NCBI GenBank assembly: GCA_023416585.1
Contig: JAEZHM010000114.1
Coordinates: 1-31,389, forward strand
Length of the DNA: 31,389 nucleotides
Source: Bacillota bacterium
Lineage (GTDB): Bacteria > Bacillota > Clostridia > Christensenellales > Aristaeellaceae
Reading direction: 5' to 3'
Part shown: piece by piece, positions 15,251 through 23,130 of the stretch
How the letters are laid out: every line of letters starts with the position of its first letter
Position numbering within the stretch: the first letter of the stretch is position 1
Position numbers and translations under genes: made by a program
Notes under the pieces: generated by a model
Told to the model about the DNA's origin: nothing
Databases searched by the model: none
The model's input: only the letters and a program-made list of their open reading frames with translations

Positions 15251-16006
15251 ATGAACGAAACATTGCAAAACATTAACAGCCTAAGAACAATCCACGGAAA
15301 CTTCAGCCAGAGAGACGTATCGGCGGAAGACTTGCAAACGATTCTGAAAGCATGCATGTGTGCAGCCAACGCATCTGCAAGGCAAGCCTATTCCATCATT
15401 GTATTGGAAGACAGGCAAAGCATGGCAATGCTTGGCTATACAGGAAGCAAAGCATTGATTTTTTGCATTGACTACAATCGTATCATGGATACGGCGGGAT
15501 ATCTCGGCAAGACGTTTCACTCCAAGGATATTGTGTCCTTCATCACCAGTTGTGTGGACACCGCTCTCGCATCCCAAACAGCCGCAATTGCGGCAAAATC
15601 TCTTGGGATTGATTCCATGTTCACCAACTGTATCCATCGCGTTCCACTGAAGGATGTATATGAACTCTTGAAATTGCCCAAGGAGAATTGCTTTCCTCTC
15701 ATTGAACTGATACTTGGATATCCACAAAACGAACCTGACTATCAAAAAGGTAGGCTGTCAGGCAAAGGGATTATCCATTACGGTCAGTATCACAAACTCA
15801 CGACCCAAGAGCTTTCCGAAATTGTGTCCGAATATGACTGCAAGGAAAATCGCATAGGCATGATCGACAACTGGGATGAGTTGGGGTTCCCGCATTATCT
15901 GGTATGGTTCTATGAGAAGTGGTCCGGAACGATATTGGATGAAAAGCAGCGTGAGTTTTATGCAGCGCTGCTCGGCGCGGGCTTCTTAAGAAAAGATCTT
16001 CCATAA
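15251..16006 (+). CDS. Nitroreductase family protein
   Basis: A 251-aa protein of the FMN-dependent nitroreductase superfamily, predicted cytoplasmic. The N-terminal part has the family's pattern: an RTIHGNFSQRDVSAEDLQ segment, then CMCAANASARQAYSIIVLED, where FMN-contacting residues usually lie. The middle has DTALASQTAAIAAKSLGIDS, the helix typical of this fold, and FPLIELILGYPQNEP follows. The last 60 residues (DNWDELGFPHYLVWFYEKW) are a C-terminal addition. Cysteines occur at several positions, but no 4Fe-4S cluster motif is seen. AAGAGGAG lies 8 nt before ATG 15251. Substrate unknown; co-regulation with MarR suggests detoxification. Confidence 0.85.
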   Translation: MNETLQNINSLRTIHGNFSQRDVSAEDLQTILKACMCAANASARQAYSIIVLEDRQSMAMLGYTGSKALIFCIDYNRIMDTAGYLGKTFHSKDIVSFITSCVDTALASQTAAIAAKSLGIDSMFTNCIHRVPLKDVYELLKLPKENCFPLIELILGYPQNEPDYQKGRLSGKGIIHYGQYHKLTTQELSEIVSEYDCKENRIGMIDNWDELGFPHYLVWFYEKWSGTILDEKQREFYAALLGAGFLRKDLP

Positions 16007-16064
16007 TTCCAAATCGATCAGTTTTTTCTTTTTGAGGCGTATACAAGAACATGGCATATAAAAA

Positions 16065-16092
16065 ACCGCTTCAATGCATGCATTGAAGCGGT
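16065..16092 (-). terminator. Terminator of the penicillin-binding protein gene (28-bp perfect palindrome)
   Basis: Positions 16065-16092 are a perfect 28-bp palindrome (14-bp arms, no spacer). Six A residues at 16060-16065 give a U-run after the hairpin on the minus strand, and it sits 13 nt past the PBP stop. In the other direction it is followed by TCTTCTTC and may also stop nitroreductase transcripts. Confidence 0.8.
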
Positions 16093-16104
16093 CTTCTTCA
16101 TATT

Positions 16105-19071
16105 TTATTGTGCATTCGCCATCATCTGCGTGAGATACCCCATCGCCTGCGTCAAGCTTGAAGACGAAGGATTCCCTTGATTGATCAGGCTCTGCAGGCT
16201 GTTGATAGCATTTTGCAGGTTGTTGTAACCATCTGTGCCCTGCTGGATGCTTCCCAGTTTCTCCTGTGCCTGACTTAGGAGGCGGTTGGCGTCCGGGATC
16301 AGCGTGTTGTTGACAATATAGCTGTTGTTGTCGGTACCCGGCCCGTGAATATCGCAGGTGATTGCACTGTTGATCGCCGCGTTGGCGTTGGCGTCATTGG
16401 TATAGCGCAGCGTAGCGAATTCGCCCAGGTATTTACGCAGCGTGGCATCATACTTGCTGCCAATAAACCCGTACAATGGATGCCCCTTGGGGATGACGAT
16501 GACGCCCTTGTTGGCCTTCACTACGCTGGGGCAATACTGGTTTGCCAGTTTGCCGCTTTCCGTACATACGGTCATCACCTTGTGCATCTGGCATTCGGTA
16601 AGGGGCTTGGTGCCTGACAGCCAATAGTCCGTCGTAGTTCCGTAGCCCATCGCATCATTCTTGCAGGCGCTGGTGGCCAGCTGGCCGCTTACGTTGCAGG
16701 TGGTGACCTTCACCAGTCCCAATTGGGATGGATCAGCTTCTATTATATCCCGGTTGGTCAGGTTTTTGGCCGTATGTATCTTGGACATATAGGCCTTCCA
16801 CAGCGGCGCCGCGGAGTTGCTGCCCGTTGATTTGGAAGACAGCGCTTTGTAGTTGTCATGGCCGATCCAAACATAGCTTACATACCAGCCGGTCATCCCC
16901 GCAAAGCCTATGCCCTTTTGGTCGGAGTTGGTACCCGTCTTGCCGGCAACGGTCTGGCCGGAGATCTTGGCTCCGGTACCAGTGCCGCCGGAGACGACGT
17001 CCTTCATCATATCCACTATCAGCCAGGCGGTGGATGGCTTGAATACCTGCCGGCGTTCCTGGTTGGCATGGCTGTCATAGATTACTTTTCCGTTACTGTC
17101 TGAAATCCCCAGGAATGAGATCGGCTCCTGATATACGCCGCCGTTAGCCAGCACACTGTAAGCTACAGTCATTTCCAGGGGTGATATGCCACTGGATCCT
17201 AACGACACGCCAAAGGGGGTAGCGTTGATATGCTTACGGTCGACGCCCAGCTTCATAAGATAGTCTACCGCGCGGTCCACGCCAACCATGGTCATCAGCG
17301 TCTGCGCCGCTGAGACGTTGTAGCTGTTCTTCATGGCCGCCCGGAGTGTCTGCGATCCCTTAAATCCGCCGCCGCCATAGTTTTGCGGCCAGGAATCCTT
17401 GTTCTTTTCATCTTTATAGCCGGCAATTGGCAAGGGCATGTTGTATACTACGCTGGCAGGTGACGCGCCACCTTCGATGGCCGGGGCGTATACCGCCAAA
17501 GGCTTGATTGCGGAGCCGACAGGCATTTCGTTAGCGGTGGCACGATTGAGTGTCTTGCGCTGTGTAGGCCTGTTGCGGCCGCCAACGATGGCCTTCAGCT
17601 CCCCTGTGTGGTAATCCATCACTACAGCCGCCGCCTGGGGCTGTATGATCTCCATATAGGTACCGTCGGCATTGCGGGCGCGGTAAATCTTATCGCTGGG
17701 ATTGCGCAAACCAGGATAATTCTTCCAGGTTTCCAGCGTGTTCTCCACGGTTTCCTGAATCTGCGTGTCTATAGCCAGCTTCACATGATATCCGCCGGTA
17801 CGCAGCTTGTTTTCCATGGCCAGACGGTTTGCGCTTGTATCGGGCAGGCGTTCCATCTCCAGGAATTTATTCACCACGTCTTGAACGGCATATTCCACAT
17901 AATGGGCGTACTTGTACATTCCGGTCCCTTCGGAGGGAGAATTCTGCAAAACAGCGGCAGTTGCGGGATTCAGCGCCTCAATGTACTGTTCATGGGTAAT
18001 GAACTGGTTTTCATACATGCAGCGCAGTACATAGTCGGTACGGTTATTGGTGATAGCGGGATAATCTACCCCTTCTGCGGAACGTGTAAAGAAATTTCTG
18101 CGGGGATTGAAATAATAAGGGCTATTGTTTACCCCGGCCAGTATGGCGCATTCCCGAAGTGTAAGCTCACTCAGCTGCTTGCCGAAATAACCCTCTGCCG
18201 CTACCTTTACGCCATAATAGTTTTCGCCCAGGTAAACGGTGTTGAGATAGCTTTCCAGAATCTGCTGCTTGGTATAGTGCGCCTCCAGCTGCATAGCCAA
18301 ATATGCTTCCTGGATCTTGCGCTTATAGCTTAACTCATCGCTGAGCACCGTTTTTTTGATCAGCTGCTGGGTGATGGTGGAACCGCCCTGGTTGCTGCCC
18401 GTTGTCAGGTTGGCAATAAACGCGCCAACGATGCGCTTGATGTCGACGCCGGTATGGGTAAAGAATCTGGCGTCTTCCACTGCGATAAACGCATTTTGCA
18501 GGTGCGTGGGCATCTGATTGATGGAAACCATGATTCGGTTCTCCGTACCTTTATAATCGGTAATCAGATTGCCATCGGCATCATAGAAGAAGGAAGTTTG
18601 ATCCTGTGAATCCAGAAGAGCCAGGTCCAGGGTAGGCGCCGTTTCCACATAAGCTTTGGCAATGCCAAACACCGCACCCAGCCCCGCCAGTCCGCCCAGA
18701 ACGCCGATCAAAACGAAGATGCGCACTGCATTCACCAGCACAGACAGAAAAAAGCTGGGTTTTCGTACCTTGGGCTTAAATATGGTATGCCTGTATGTTT
18801 TTTCAGGTTCCGCATCCGCCCAATCCTCGTTCAACTCCTGATGCGGAGCATATTCTTCTGCATATGCATCGCCCTCCCCATAAGAACCTTGATCCTCCAT
18901 CTCATAAGGCACGTCGCCTTCCTGATAGGATTCCCAATTCTCTTGTGCGGGCTGTTCGTATATGTCCTGCTCATAGTCAGGCGATACAGGCGGATATACG
19001 CCTGCACGCTTCGTTTTTTGCGGATCGTCACGCAAAGGCGGTTGATACACAGCAAAGCCTCCAAACGGCAT
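16105..19071 (-). CDS. Class A penicillin-binding protein (bifunctional transglycosylase/transpeptidase, PBP1-type)
   Basis: A 988-aa peptidoglycan synthase anchored in the cytoplasmic membrane. Residues 1-105 are a cytoplasmic, acidic, Tyr/Glu-rich tail; TM is about 108-138. The glycosyltransferase 51 domain has EDARFF with catalytic Glu199 and GGSTITQQLIKK at 229-240. The transpeptidase domain has SAIK (nucleophile Ser520), SYN (583-585) and KTG (711-713). After it come a Cys-bearing segment (about 785-870; TCNVSGQLATSAC, CQMH, ANQYC) and a Gln/Asn/Ser-rich helical tail to 988. Both catalytic sites are intact. The ATG at 19071 has no convincing SD, and a small hairpin lies just before it. 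The gene is a single unit with two promoters, divergent from yunB. Confidence 0.95.
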   Translation of the reverse strand: MPFGGFAVYQPPLRDDPQKTKRAGVYPPVSPDYEQDIYEQPAQENWESYQEGDVPYEMEDQGSYGEGDAYAEEYAPHQELNEDWADAEPEKTYRHTIFKPKVRKPSFFLSVLVNAVRIFVLIGVLGGLAGLGAVFGIAKAYVETAPTLDLALLDSQDQTSFFYDADGNLITDYKGTENRIMVSINQMPTHLQNAFIAVEDARFFTHTGVDIKRIVGAFIANLTTGSNQGGSTITQQLIKKTVLSDELSYKRKIQEAYLAMQLEAHYTKQQILESYLNTVYLGENYYGVKVAAEGYFGKQLSELTLRECAILAGVNNSPYYFNPRRNFFTRSAEGVDYPAITNNRTDYVLRCMYENQFITHEQYIEALNPATAAVLQNSPSEGTGMYKYAHYVEYAVQDVVNKFLEMERLPDTSANRLAMENKLRTGGYHVKLAIDTQIQETVENTLETWKNYPGLRNPSDKIYRARNADGTYMEIIQPQAAAVVMDYHTGELKAIVGGRNRPTQRKTLNRATANEMPVGSAIKPLAVYAPAIEGGASPASVVYNMPLPIAGYKDEKNKDSWPQNYGGGGFKGSQTLRAAMKNSYNVSAAQTLMTMVGVDRAVDYLMKLGVDRKHINATPFGVSLGSSGISPLEMTVAYSVLANGGVYQEPISFLGISDSNGKVIYDSHANQERRQVFKPSTAWLIVDMMKDVVSGGTGTGAKISGQTVAGKTGTNSDQKGIGFAGMTGWYVSYVWIGHDNYKALSSKSTGSNSAAPLWKAYMSKIHTAKNLTNRDIIEADPSQLGLVKVTTCNVSGQLATSACKNDAMGYGTTTDYWLSGTKPLTECQMHKVMTVCTESGKLANQYCPSVVKANKGVIVIPKGHPLYGFIGSKYDATLRKYLGEFATLRYTNDANANAAINSAITCDIHGPGTDNNSYIVNNTLIPDANRLLSQAQEKLGSIQQGTDGYNNLQNAINSLQSLINQGNPSSSSLTQAMGYLTQMMANAQ

Positions 19072-19112
19072 GATGCCAAAAATCCCGTATAGCGGGAAAA
19101 CACTCCCTATGC

Positions 19113-19118
19113 ATTATA
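19113..19118 (-). promoter_or_regulatory. Possible proximal -10 element for the PBP gene
   Basis: TATAAT on the minus strand (19118-19113), preceded by GG, with no good -35 hexamer. Start would be near 19106, only about 35 nt from the ATG. A weak second promoter, or chance. Confidence 0.35.
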
Positions 19119-19162
19119 CCTTGTTTATCGGCGTGCCGGTCATGTACACGGCCCGCCGACCC

Positions 19163-19182
19163 GCAACCCGTGCCCGGGTTGC
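19163..19182. repeat. GC-rich inverted repeat in the PBP leader
   Basis: GCAACCCG (19163-19170) and CGGGTTGC (19175-19182) form a perfect 8-bp stem with a TGCC loop. It lies just after the expected start point of the distal PBP promoter, so it would sit at the 5' end of the transcript or act as an operator. Confidence 0.45.
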
Positions 19183-19189
19183 TAAACCC

Positions 19190-19218
19190 ATTATACCACA
19201 GCCGGATACCCAATTCAA
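19190..19218 (-). promoter_or_regulatory. Distal promoter of the PBP gene
   Basis: On the minus strand TTGAAT (19218-19213), a 17-bp spacer and TATAAT (19195-19190) are visible, with an extended TGG before the -10. Expected start near 19184, leader about 113 nt. It lies in the 212-nt divergent region shared with yunB. Confidence 0.7.
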
Positions 19219-19283
19219 AGTTTTACCCCTTGAGGGTATCGGCCTTCACTCCCGCATATCCATAAGACGAGGGAGGAATGAAA

Positions 19284-19952
19284 ATGGTTGCATCTCCAAA
19301 TAGAAAAATTCACCTCTCACGAAAGTTCCTGCGCTGGACGGTGATTGTTGTTTTGCTTTTGCTTGCTGCCTTCCTGGTGCTGGAAAACAATATTTCCCAG
19401 GTCATTCTGGATAGGGCTTACGCAGACGCCTATTCCCTTGCGGTTAAGGTAATTAACTCAGCAGTGGCGGATGTGATGCGCACCGGCGTTACGTATGAAG
19501 ATCTGATCACTGTTCATGTCAACGATCAGGGACGGGTCACCATGCTGCAGGCAAATACCATACGCATGAACGAGCTGGCAACAAGCACTGCGCTGCAGGC
19601 GCAGGAAAAGCTGCAGGATGCAAAAAACCAGGTTATTCATATTCCTCTAGGTGCCGCGCTTGGCATCAACTTTCTGGCCGGCAGCGGCCCAAATATCTCT
19701 GTAAAGATTCTGCCGGTAGGCGCGGTTTCCACACAGTTCGTCACCGAATTTGAAACCGCAGGCATCAACCAGACACGGCACAAAATACTGCTTTCTGCCA
19801 AAACCACAGTTCGCCTGGTTATTCCTACCGGGGCCAGACAGGTGGAACTGGTCAGCAGTATTCCCATTGCCGAAAGCATCATAGTCGGCACGGTGCCGGA
19901 TACATTTATAGATGTCAATGGCAAAAGCGGCATCATCAATCTGGTGCCCTGA
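19284..19952 (+). CDS. yunB: Sporulation protein YunB
   Basis: A 222-aa membrane-anchored protein of the YunB family, made in the mother cell during sporulation in Bacillus; its biochemical role is not known. One N-terminal TM (LRWTVIVVLLLLAAFLVLE) is followed by an extracytoplasmic domain. That domain contains AYSLAVKVINSAVADVM, VNDQGRVTMLQANTIRMNEL, IPLGAALGINFLAGSGPNI and the C-terminal IPIAESIIVGTVPDTFID, all typical of the family. ATG 19284 is preferred over the ATG at 19278, because GGGAGGA ends at 19277 and gives a 6-nt spacing. It is a single gene, divergent from the PBP. I saw no clear sigma-E promoter. Confidence 0.93.
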   Translation: MVASPNRKIHLSRKFLRWTVIVVLLLLAAFLVLENNISQVILDRAYADAYSLAVKVINSAVADVMRTGVTYEDLITVHVNDQGRVTMLQANTIRMNELATSTALQAQEKLQDAKNQVIHIPLGAALGINFLAGSGPNISVKILPVGAVSTQFVTEFETAGINQTRHKILLSAKTTVRLVIPTGARQVELVSSIPIAESIIVGTVPDTFIDVNGKSGIINLVP

Positions 19953-19961
19953 CATTTTTTT
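19929..19961 (+). terminator. Possible weak terminator overlapping the yunB 3' end
   Basis: A 7-bp stem with one G-U pair (19929-19935 with 19942-19948) is followed, after six bases, by seven T residues at 19955-19961. The gap before the T-run makes it weak. Confidence 0.35.
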
Positions 19962-20057
19962 CACTTCATTTATGCCATTATTTGCTGAATAATGCGGGTT
20001 TTTACATGCTTTTCAGGAAAACTACCCCATTTTCGGCCCGGAGAAGGGCCGCTTTGC

Positions 20058-20086
20058 TTGACACGCAGTCAGGGATGCTCTACAAT
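20058..20086 (+). promoter_or_regulatory. Sigma-A promoter of the CARDB-like protein gene
   Basis: TTGACA (20058-20063) and TACAAT (20081-20086) are 17 bp apart. Start is expected near 20093, giving a leader of about 140 nt that contains the hairpin at 20206-20225. The 255-nt gap 19953-20207 otherwise holds nothing I recognise. Confidence 0.75.
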
Positions 20087-20205
20087 AACAGCGATAGAAT
20101 ATAGGATACAATGGCTGTATTGTATATCCTTGCATGTTTGTGGCATACTATTTGTGTTTCACCACCAGTGCGCGATATACTTTTTTTCGCGAGTGAAGGG
20201 AGGAA

Positions 20206-20225
20206 GGGTGTTTCCCCAAACACCC
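20206..20225 (+). promoter_or_regulatory. Hairpin between Shine-Dalgarno and start codon
   Basis: GGGTGTTT (20206-20213) and AAACACCC (20218-20225) form a perfect 8-bp stem with a CCCC loop. The SD (GGAGG, 20199-20203) lies just 5' of it, and the ATG (20235) lies 9 nt 3' of it. If the stem folds, the linear SD-start distance of 31 nt shrinks to about 11 nt. A GTG at 20208 inside the stem is an alternative start. Confidence 0.5.
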
Positions 20226-20234
20226 GATGAGTAC

Positions 20235-22244
20235 ATGAAGCAAAAGGTATTTTTGCTGATTCTGCTGTGCGCCCTGCTGTTGGGCTTTACGGGTGTTTTA
20301 GCGGAGGGTGCTTATAATCCCATCGACGTCAAAATGGATCTTTCAAAAAACAAGTTTACAGGCCCTGACGATGTCACCGTTTCCATCCGCGTCAGCAATG
20401 TTGGCGATGACAGAATACCTGGCCCCGTATATCTGTTTTATCCGGATGGGAAAGCCGTGGCCGATTTTGGCGACGGCGGTGCCGTCAATTTGGGACTGGG
20501 TGAATTTGCAACCTGGACAGGCACCTGGCGCGTAACGCAAAAGCAATTGGAAGCCGGAAAAATCACATTCACGGTAAAATATCCTGTGCCCGATGATCAA
20601 GGAAATGTCAATTACAAACCTAAATTCTTCAACAAGGCTATCACGTTCAATGGCGCGGCGCCCGGCTTGGAAGTATCCCGTGTCATTTCCCCCCAAATGG
20701 CTCAAAAGGACCAAAAGATCACCGTCACCTATGAACTTAGAAATACGGGCAACGTGGCGCTGAGCAACATCAAGATTACAGAAAACAAGAGCATCTCCTC
20801 CAAATCTCAAACTGTCGAAACATTGGCTTCCGGCAGCAGCGAACAGGTAAAGTTTGAAGTTGCCATGGGCAGCAAGAACTTAACCAGCAGCGCCACAATT
20901 ACTTACAAGGCTACCGGTTCCAATGAGTCGCATAAGCAAACGGTGGAAGCCGCCTCTATTGTTCTTGGTGAGCCAAAACTAAAGGCAACCCTTGCCTCGA
21001 GCGCAACCGGCGTAAACATCAATGAAACTGTAAAGCTCACATTGACGCTTACAAACGAGGGCAACATCAGCTACAGCAATCTGAAGGTGACAGATCCGGT
21101 TCTTGGAGAAGTTTTCTCCAACCAGGAACTGGCCGCAGGCGCCACCAAAACTCTGGAAAAGGAAATTACCATGCTGGCCAACGGTGAGTATGCATTTACC
21201 GTGCTCGCCACCGACAATACCGGTAACGAAGTCAGCGTGACCACCGATAAGGTGTCCGTAAGTGCTGTTGACCCGAACAAGAAGCTGTTCCTTACCGTGA
21301 ATGCCACGGCGGACAAACTGGAAGTATACAGCGAGCCGGCGCTGGTTCGTTTTGAAATCTCCGTAACGAACACCAGCGAGTACGAAGCGAAAGATGTGAT
21401 TTTGCGTCATGGCAGTACGACATTATATACCTTTACCTCCATCAAGGCAGGCGAGACAAAAAAAGTAACGAGGGACACCAACATCTCCATGGCCGGAAAG
21501 TTCCAGTTCACCGCCGTCTGCAAGGATCTGCTGAAAAACGAAGTAACCTTTGATAGCAATCCTGTTACCATTACGTATTCCGTGCCAACGCCTGAACCCA
21601 CCAACATTCCTCAGCGCACTCCGCAGCCCCTGATAACAGAGCCGATTCCTAAAAGTGCCGGGCTTCCTCCCGCCTTTACCACAGCCAAGAATGTAACGAA
21701 CTTCCTCTTCAGCCTGTTTATTACACTTCTGGGCGGCAGTTTGGTTTTGCTGCTGATCGCCTTCTCCAGGCGCATCGCCCAGAAAAGACAGTCCGATGCC
21801 GCGCTGGATCACCTGGAACGGGGAACGCGCAGGGATTACACAGCGTCCAGCGAGGGCGATGAAGCGGATGAACTTCCCGTAACCTATAGGGAAGACGATG
21901 ATGGCCGGGATGAGCCTGAGGCCGATACACTCATCACGCTTCAGGATGATGAGTTGCCTCACATGAAATATGTCAGGGGCGAGCACCGCACAGAAAATGA
22001 TACATCCGCTCCCGACGAAGATCAGGATGATCTTCCCAAGGCTGAAGAAGCGTATCGTGAACTGACGGAGGAGGAGGCAGCCATCCTTTCCGGCGGCACA
22101 GGCCATTATCGCCTTGCCAGGTCGGAAAACCCCAAGGTTGATGACGAGCCTGACGATCAGGAAGATCAGCAGACAAGCTCTTCCGGCTATACCCGCCACC
22201 GCCGGACATCAAGAACCGGCACTGAAAAAACCGCGGACATGTAA
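20235..22244 (+). CDS. Membrane-anchored extracellular protein with CARDB/DUF11-like beta-sandwich repeats
   Basis: A secreted type I membrane protein (669 aa from this start). A signal peptide (KQKVFLLILLCALLLGFTGVLAEG) is followed by about four or five Ig-like repeats of CARDB/COG1361 type: VSIRVSNVGDDRIPGPVYLF, VTYELRNTGNVALSNIKIT, LTLTLTNEGNISYSNLKVTD and FEISVTNTSEYEAKDVILRH. A Pro-rich linker (TPEPTNIPQRTPQP) leads to one TM (NFLFSLFITLLGGSLVLLLI), then a very acidic cytoplasmic tail of about 150 residues with Asp/Glu runs. ATG 20235 starts a normal signal peptide; GTG 20208 would add an acidic stretch before it. It is a single gene. Function is unknown; a scaffold or adhesion role at the envelope is only a guess. 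Confidence 0.85.
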   Translation: MKQKVFLLILLCALLLGFTGVLAEGAYNPIDVKMDLSKNKFTGPDDVTVSIRVSNVGDDRIPGPVYLFYPDGKAVADFGDGGAVNLGLGEFATWTGTWRVTQKQLEAGKITFTVKYPVPDDQGNVNYKPKFFNKAITFNGAAPGLEVSRVISPQMAQKDQKITVTYELRNTGNVALSNIKITENKSISSKSQTVETLASGSSEQVKFEVAMGSKNLTSSATITYKATGSNESHKQTVEAASIVLGEPKLKATLASSATGVNINETVKLTLTLTNEGNISYSNLKVTDPVLGEVFSNQELAAGATKTLEKEITMLANGEYAFTVLATDNTGNEVSVTTDKVSVSAVDPNKKLFLTVNATADKLEVYSEPALVRFEISVTNTSEYEAKDVILRHGSTTLYTFTSIKAGETKKVTRDTNISMAGKFQFTAVCKDLLKNEVTFDSNPVTITYSVPTPEPTNIPQRTPQPLITEPIPKSAGLPPAFTTAKNVTNFLFSLFITLLGGSLVLLLIAFSRRIAQKRQSDAALDHLERGTRRDYTASSEGDEADELPVTYREDDDGRDEPEADTLITLQDDELPHMKYVRGEHRTENDTSAPDEDQDDLPKAEEAYRELTEEEAAILSGGTGHYRLARSENPKVDDEPDDQEDQQTSSSGYTRHRRTSRTGTEKTADM

Positions 22245-22262
22245 GTTGAATATTCTTCGAAG

Positions 22263-22287
22263 GGCCGCCGGCAATGGCGGCCTTTTT
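22263..22287 (+). terminator. Rho-independent terminator of the CARDB-like protein gene
   Basis: A perfect 7-bp GC stem (GGCCGCC 22263-22269, GGCGGCC 22276-22282) with a 6-nt loop is followed by TTTTTATT, 18 nt past the stop codon. Confidence 0.85.
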
Positions 22288-22341
22288 ATTGCGCATAAGA
22301 AGCGAAAGCGCATGCGTTTCTCTTTTTTTACGGACATGCAG

Positions 22342-22370
22342 TTGCTTCCAATGTAAATTCCGGGTATAAT
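22342..22370 (+). promoter_or_regulatory. Sigma-A promoter of the DUF2461-pgm-tkt operon
   Basis: TTGCTT (22342-22347) and TATAAT (22365-22370) are 17 bp apart. Start near 22377; the SD (GGAGG) follows within about 11 nt, so the leader is short (about 20 nt). Confidence 0.7.
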
Positions 22371-22397
22371 CATACGGGCAGAACACGGAGGTGTCGC

Positions 22398-23096
22398 ATG
22401 TTTACGGGTTTTCCGGAGGCAACAATCCAGTTTTTCCTGAGCTTGCGCTTTAACAACCATATAACGTTTTATGAGGAGCACAAAGAGGATTATCTTCAGA
22501 ATGTGCAGGCGCCTTTTTATGCCTTCATTGAGGAAATGGCGCCCCATATGCGTGAAATCGATAGCGGTATGGAGGTGCGCCCAGCCAAGTGCCTGGCCCG
22601 TATCCGGCGCGATGTACGTTTCACCAGGGACAAATCCCCCTTTCGCGACCACCTTTGGCTTCTGTTCAGAAAAGCGGCGGAACCAAGGGAAGGAAGCCTT
22701 ATGTATTGGTTCGAGGTTTCACCGGAGTCAACCGGCTGGGGCATGGGTTTTTGGGGTGAGAACAGGCCTGTTTTTGACTTGATGCGCCGCCGCATGGCCG
22801 CCAACCCGAAAGCTTTTGCCGATATGCTGGAAAGCTGCCGTCTTACGGAACGAAAATTGCAACTGGGCGGCGAATCTTTCAAGCGCATGGCCATACCAGA
22901 ACAGATCCCAGCTGAACTGCACCCCTGGTATACATCCAAGGAACTCTATATCCACCAGTCCGCAACGCAGCTCAACTGGATATATTCCCCCGACATCGTG
23001 AACCGCGTTGCGCGGGATTTCAAGGCTTTGGCGCCGATGTACAAGGCGCTGCGCGGCCTGATGGAGGAAATCTCAAATACCCCCGACCAGATGTGA
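22398..23096 (+). CDS. DUF2461 domain-containing protein
   Basis: A 232-aa protein that fills the whole DUF2461 (TIGR02453) family length. The N-terminal FTGFPEATIQFFLSLRFNNH, then FYEEHKEDYLQNVQAPFYAF, is the usual 'F...L..NN.R.WF...K..Y' opening. The central IRRDVRFTRDKSPFRDHLWL and the later YWFEVSPESTGWGMGFW are also typical. No signal peptide or TM was seen. ATG 22398 has GGAGG 5-6 nt upstream. It is first in an apparent operon with a phosphohexomutase (34-nt gap) and transketolase. The family has no firmly assigned function. Confidence 0.9.
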   Translation: MFTGFPEATIQFFLSLRFNNHITFYEEHKEDYLQNVQAPFYAFIEEMAPHMREIDSGMEVRPAKCLARIRRDVRFTRDKSPFRDHLWLLFRKAAEPREGSLMYWFEVSPESTGWGMGFWGENRPVFDLMRRRMAANPKAFADMLESCRLTERKLQLGGESFKRMAIPEQIPAELHPWYTSKELYIHQSATQLNWIYSPDIVNRVARDFKALAPMYKALRGLMEEISNTPDQM

Positions 23097-23130
23097 ACAC
23101 CTTTTCCTCACCCATAACAAGGAGGTTTAT

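Noticed and set aside
19112..19195. CATTATA sequences on the plus strand as sigma-G-like -10 sites for yunB
   Set aside because: They are the reverse complements of the PBP TATAATG elements, and no matching -35 lies at the right distance.
19992..20234. N-terminal extension of the CARDB-like protein back to 19992
   Set aside because: It would cover the promoter and leader, lacks an SD, and would bury the signal peptide over 80 residues inside the protein.
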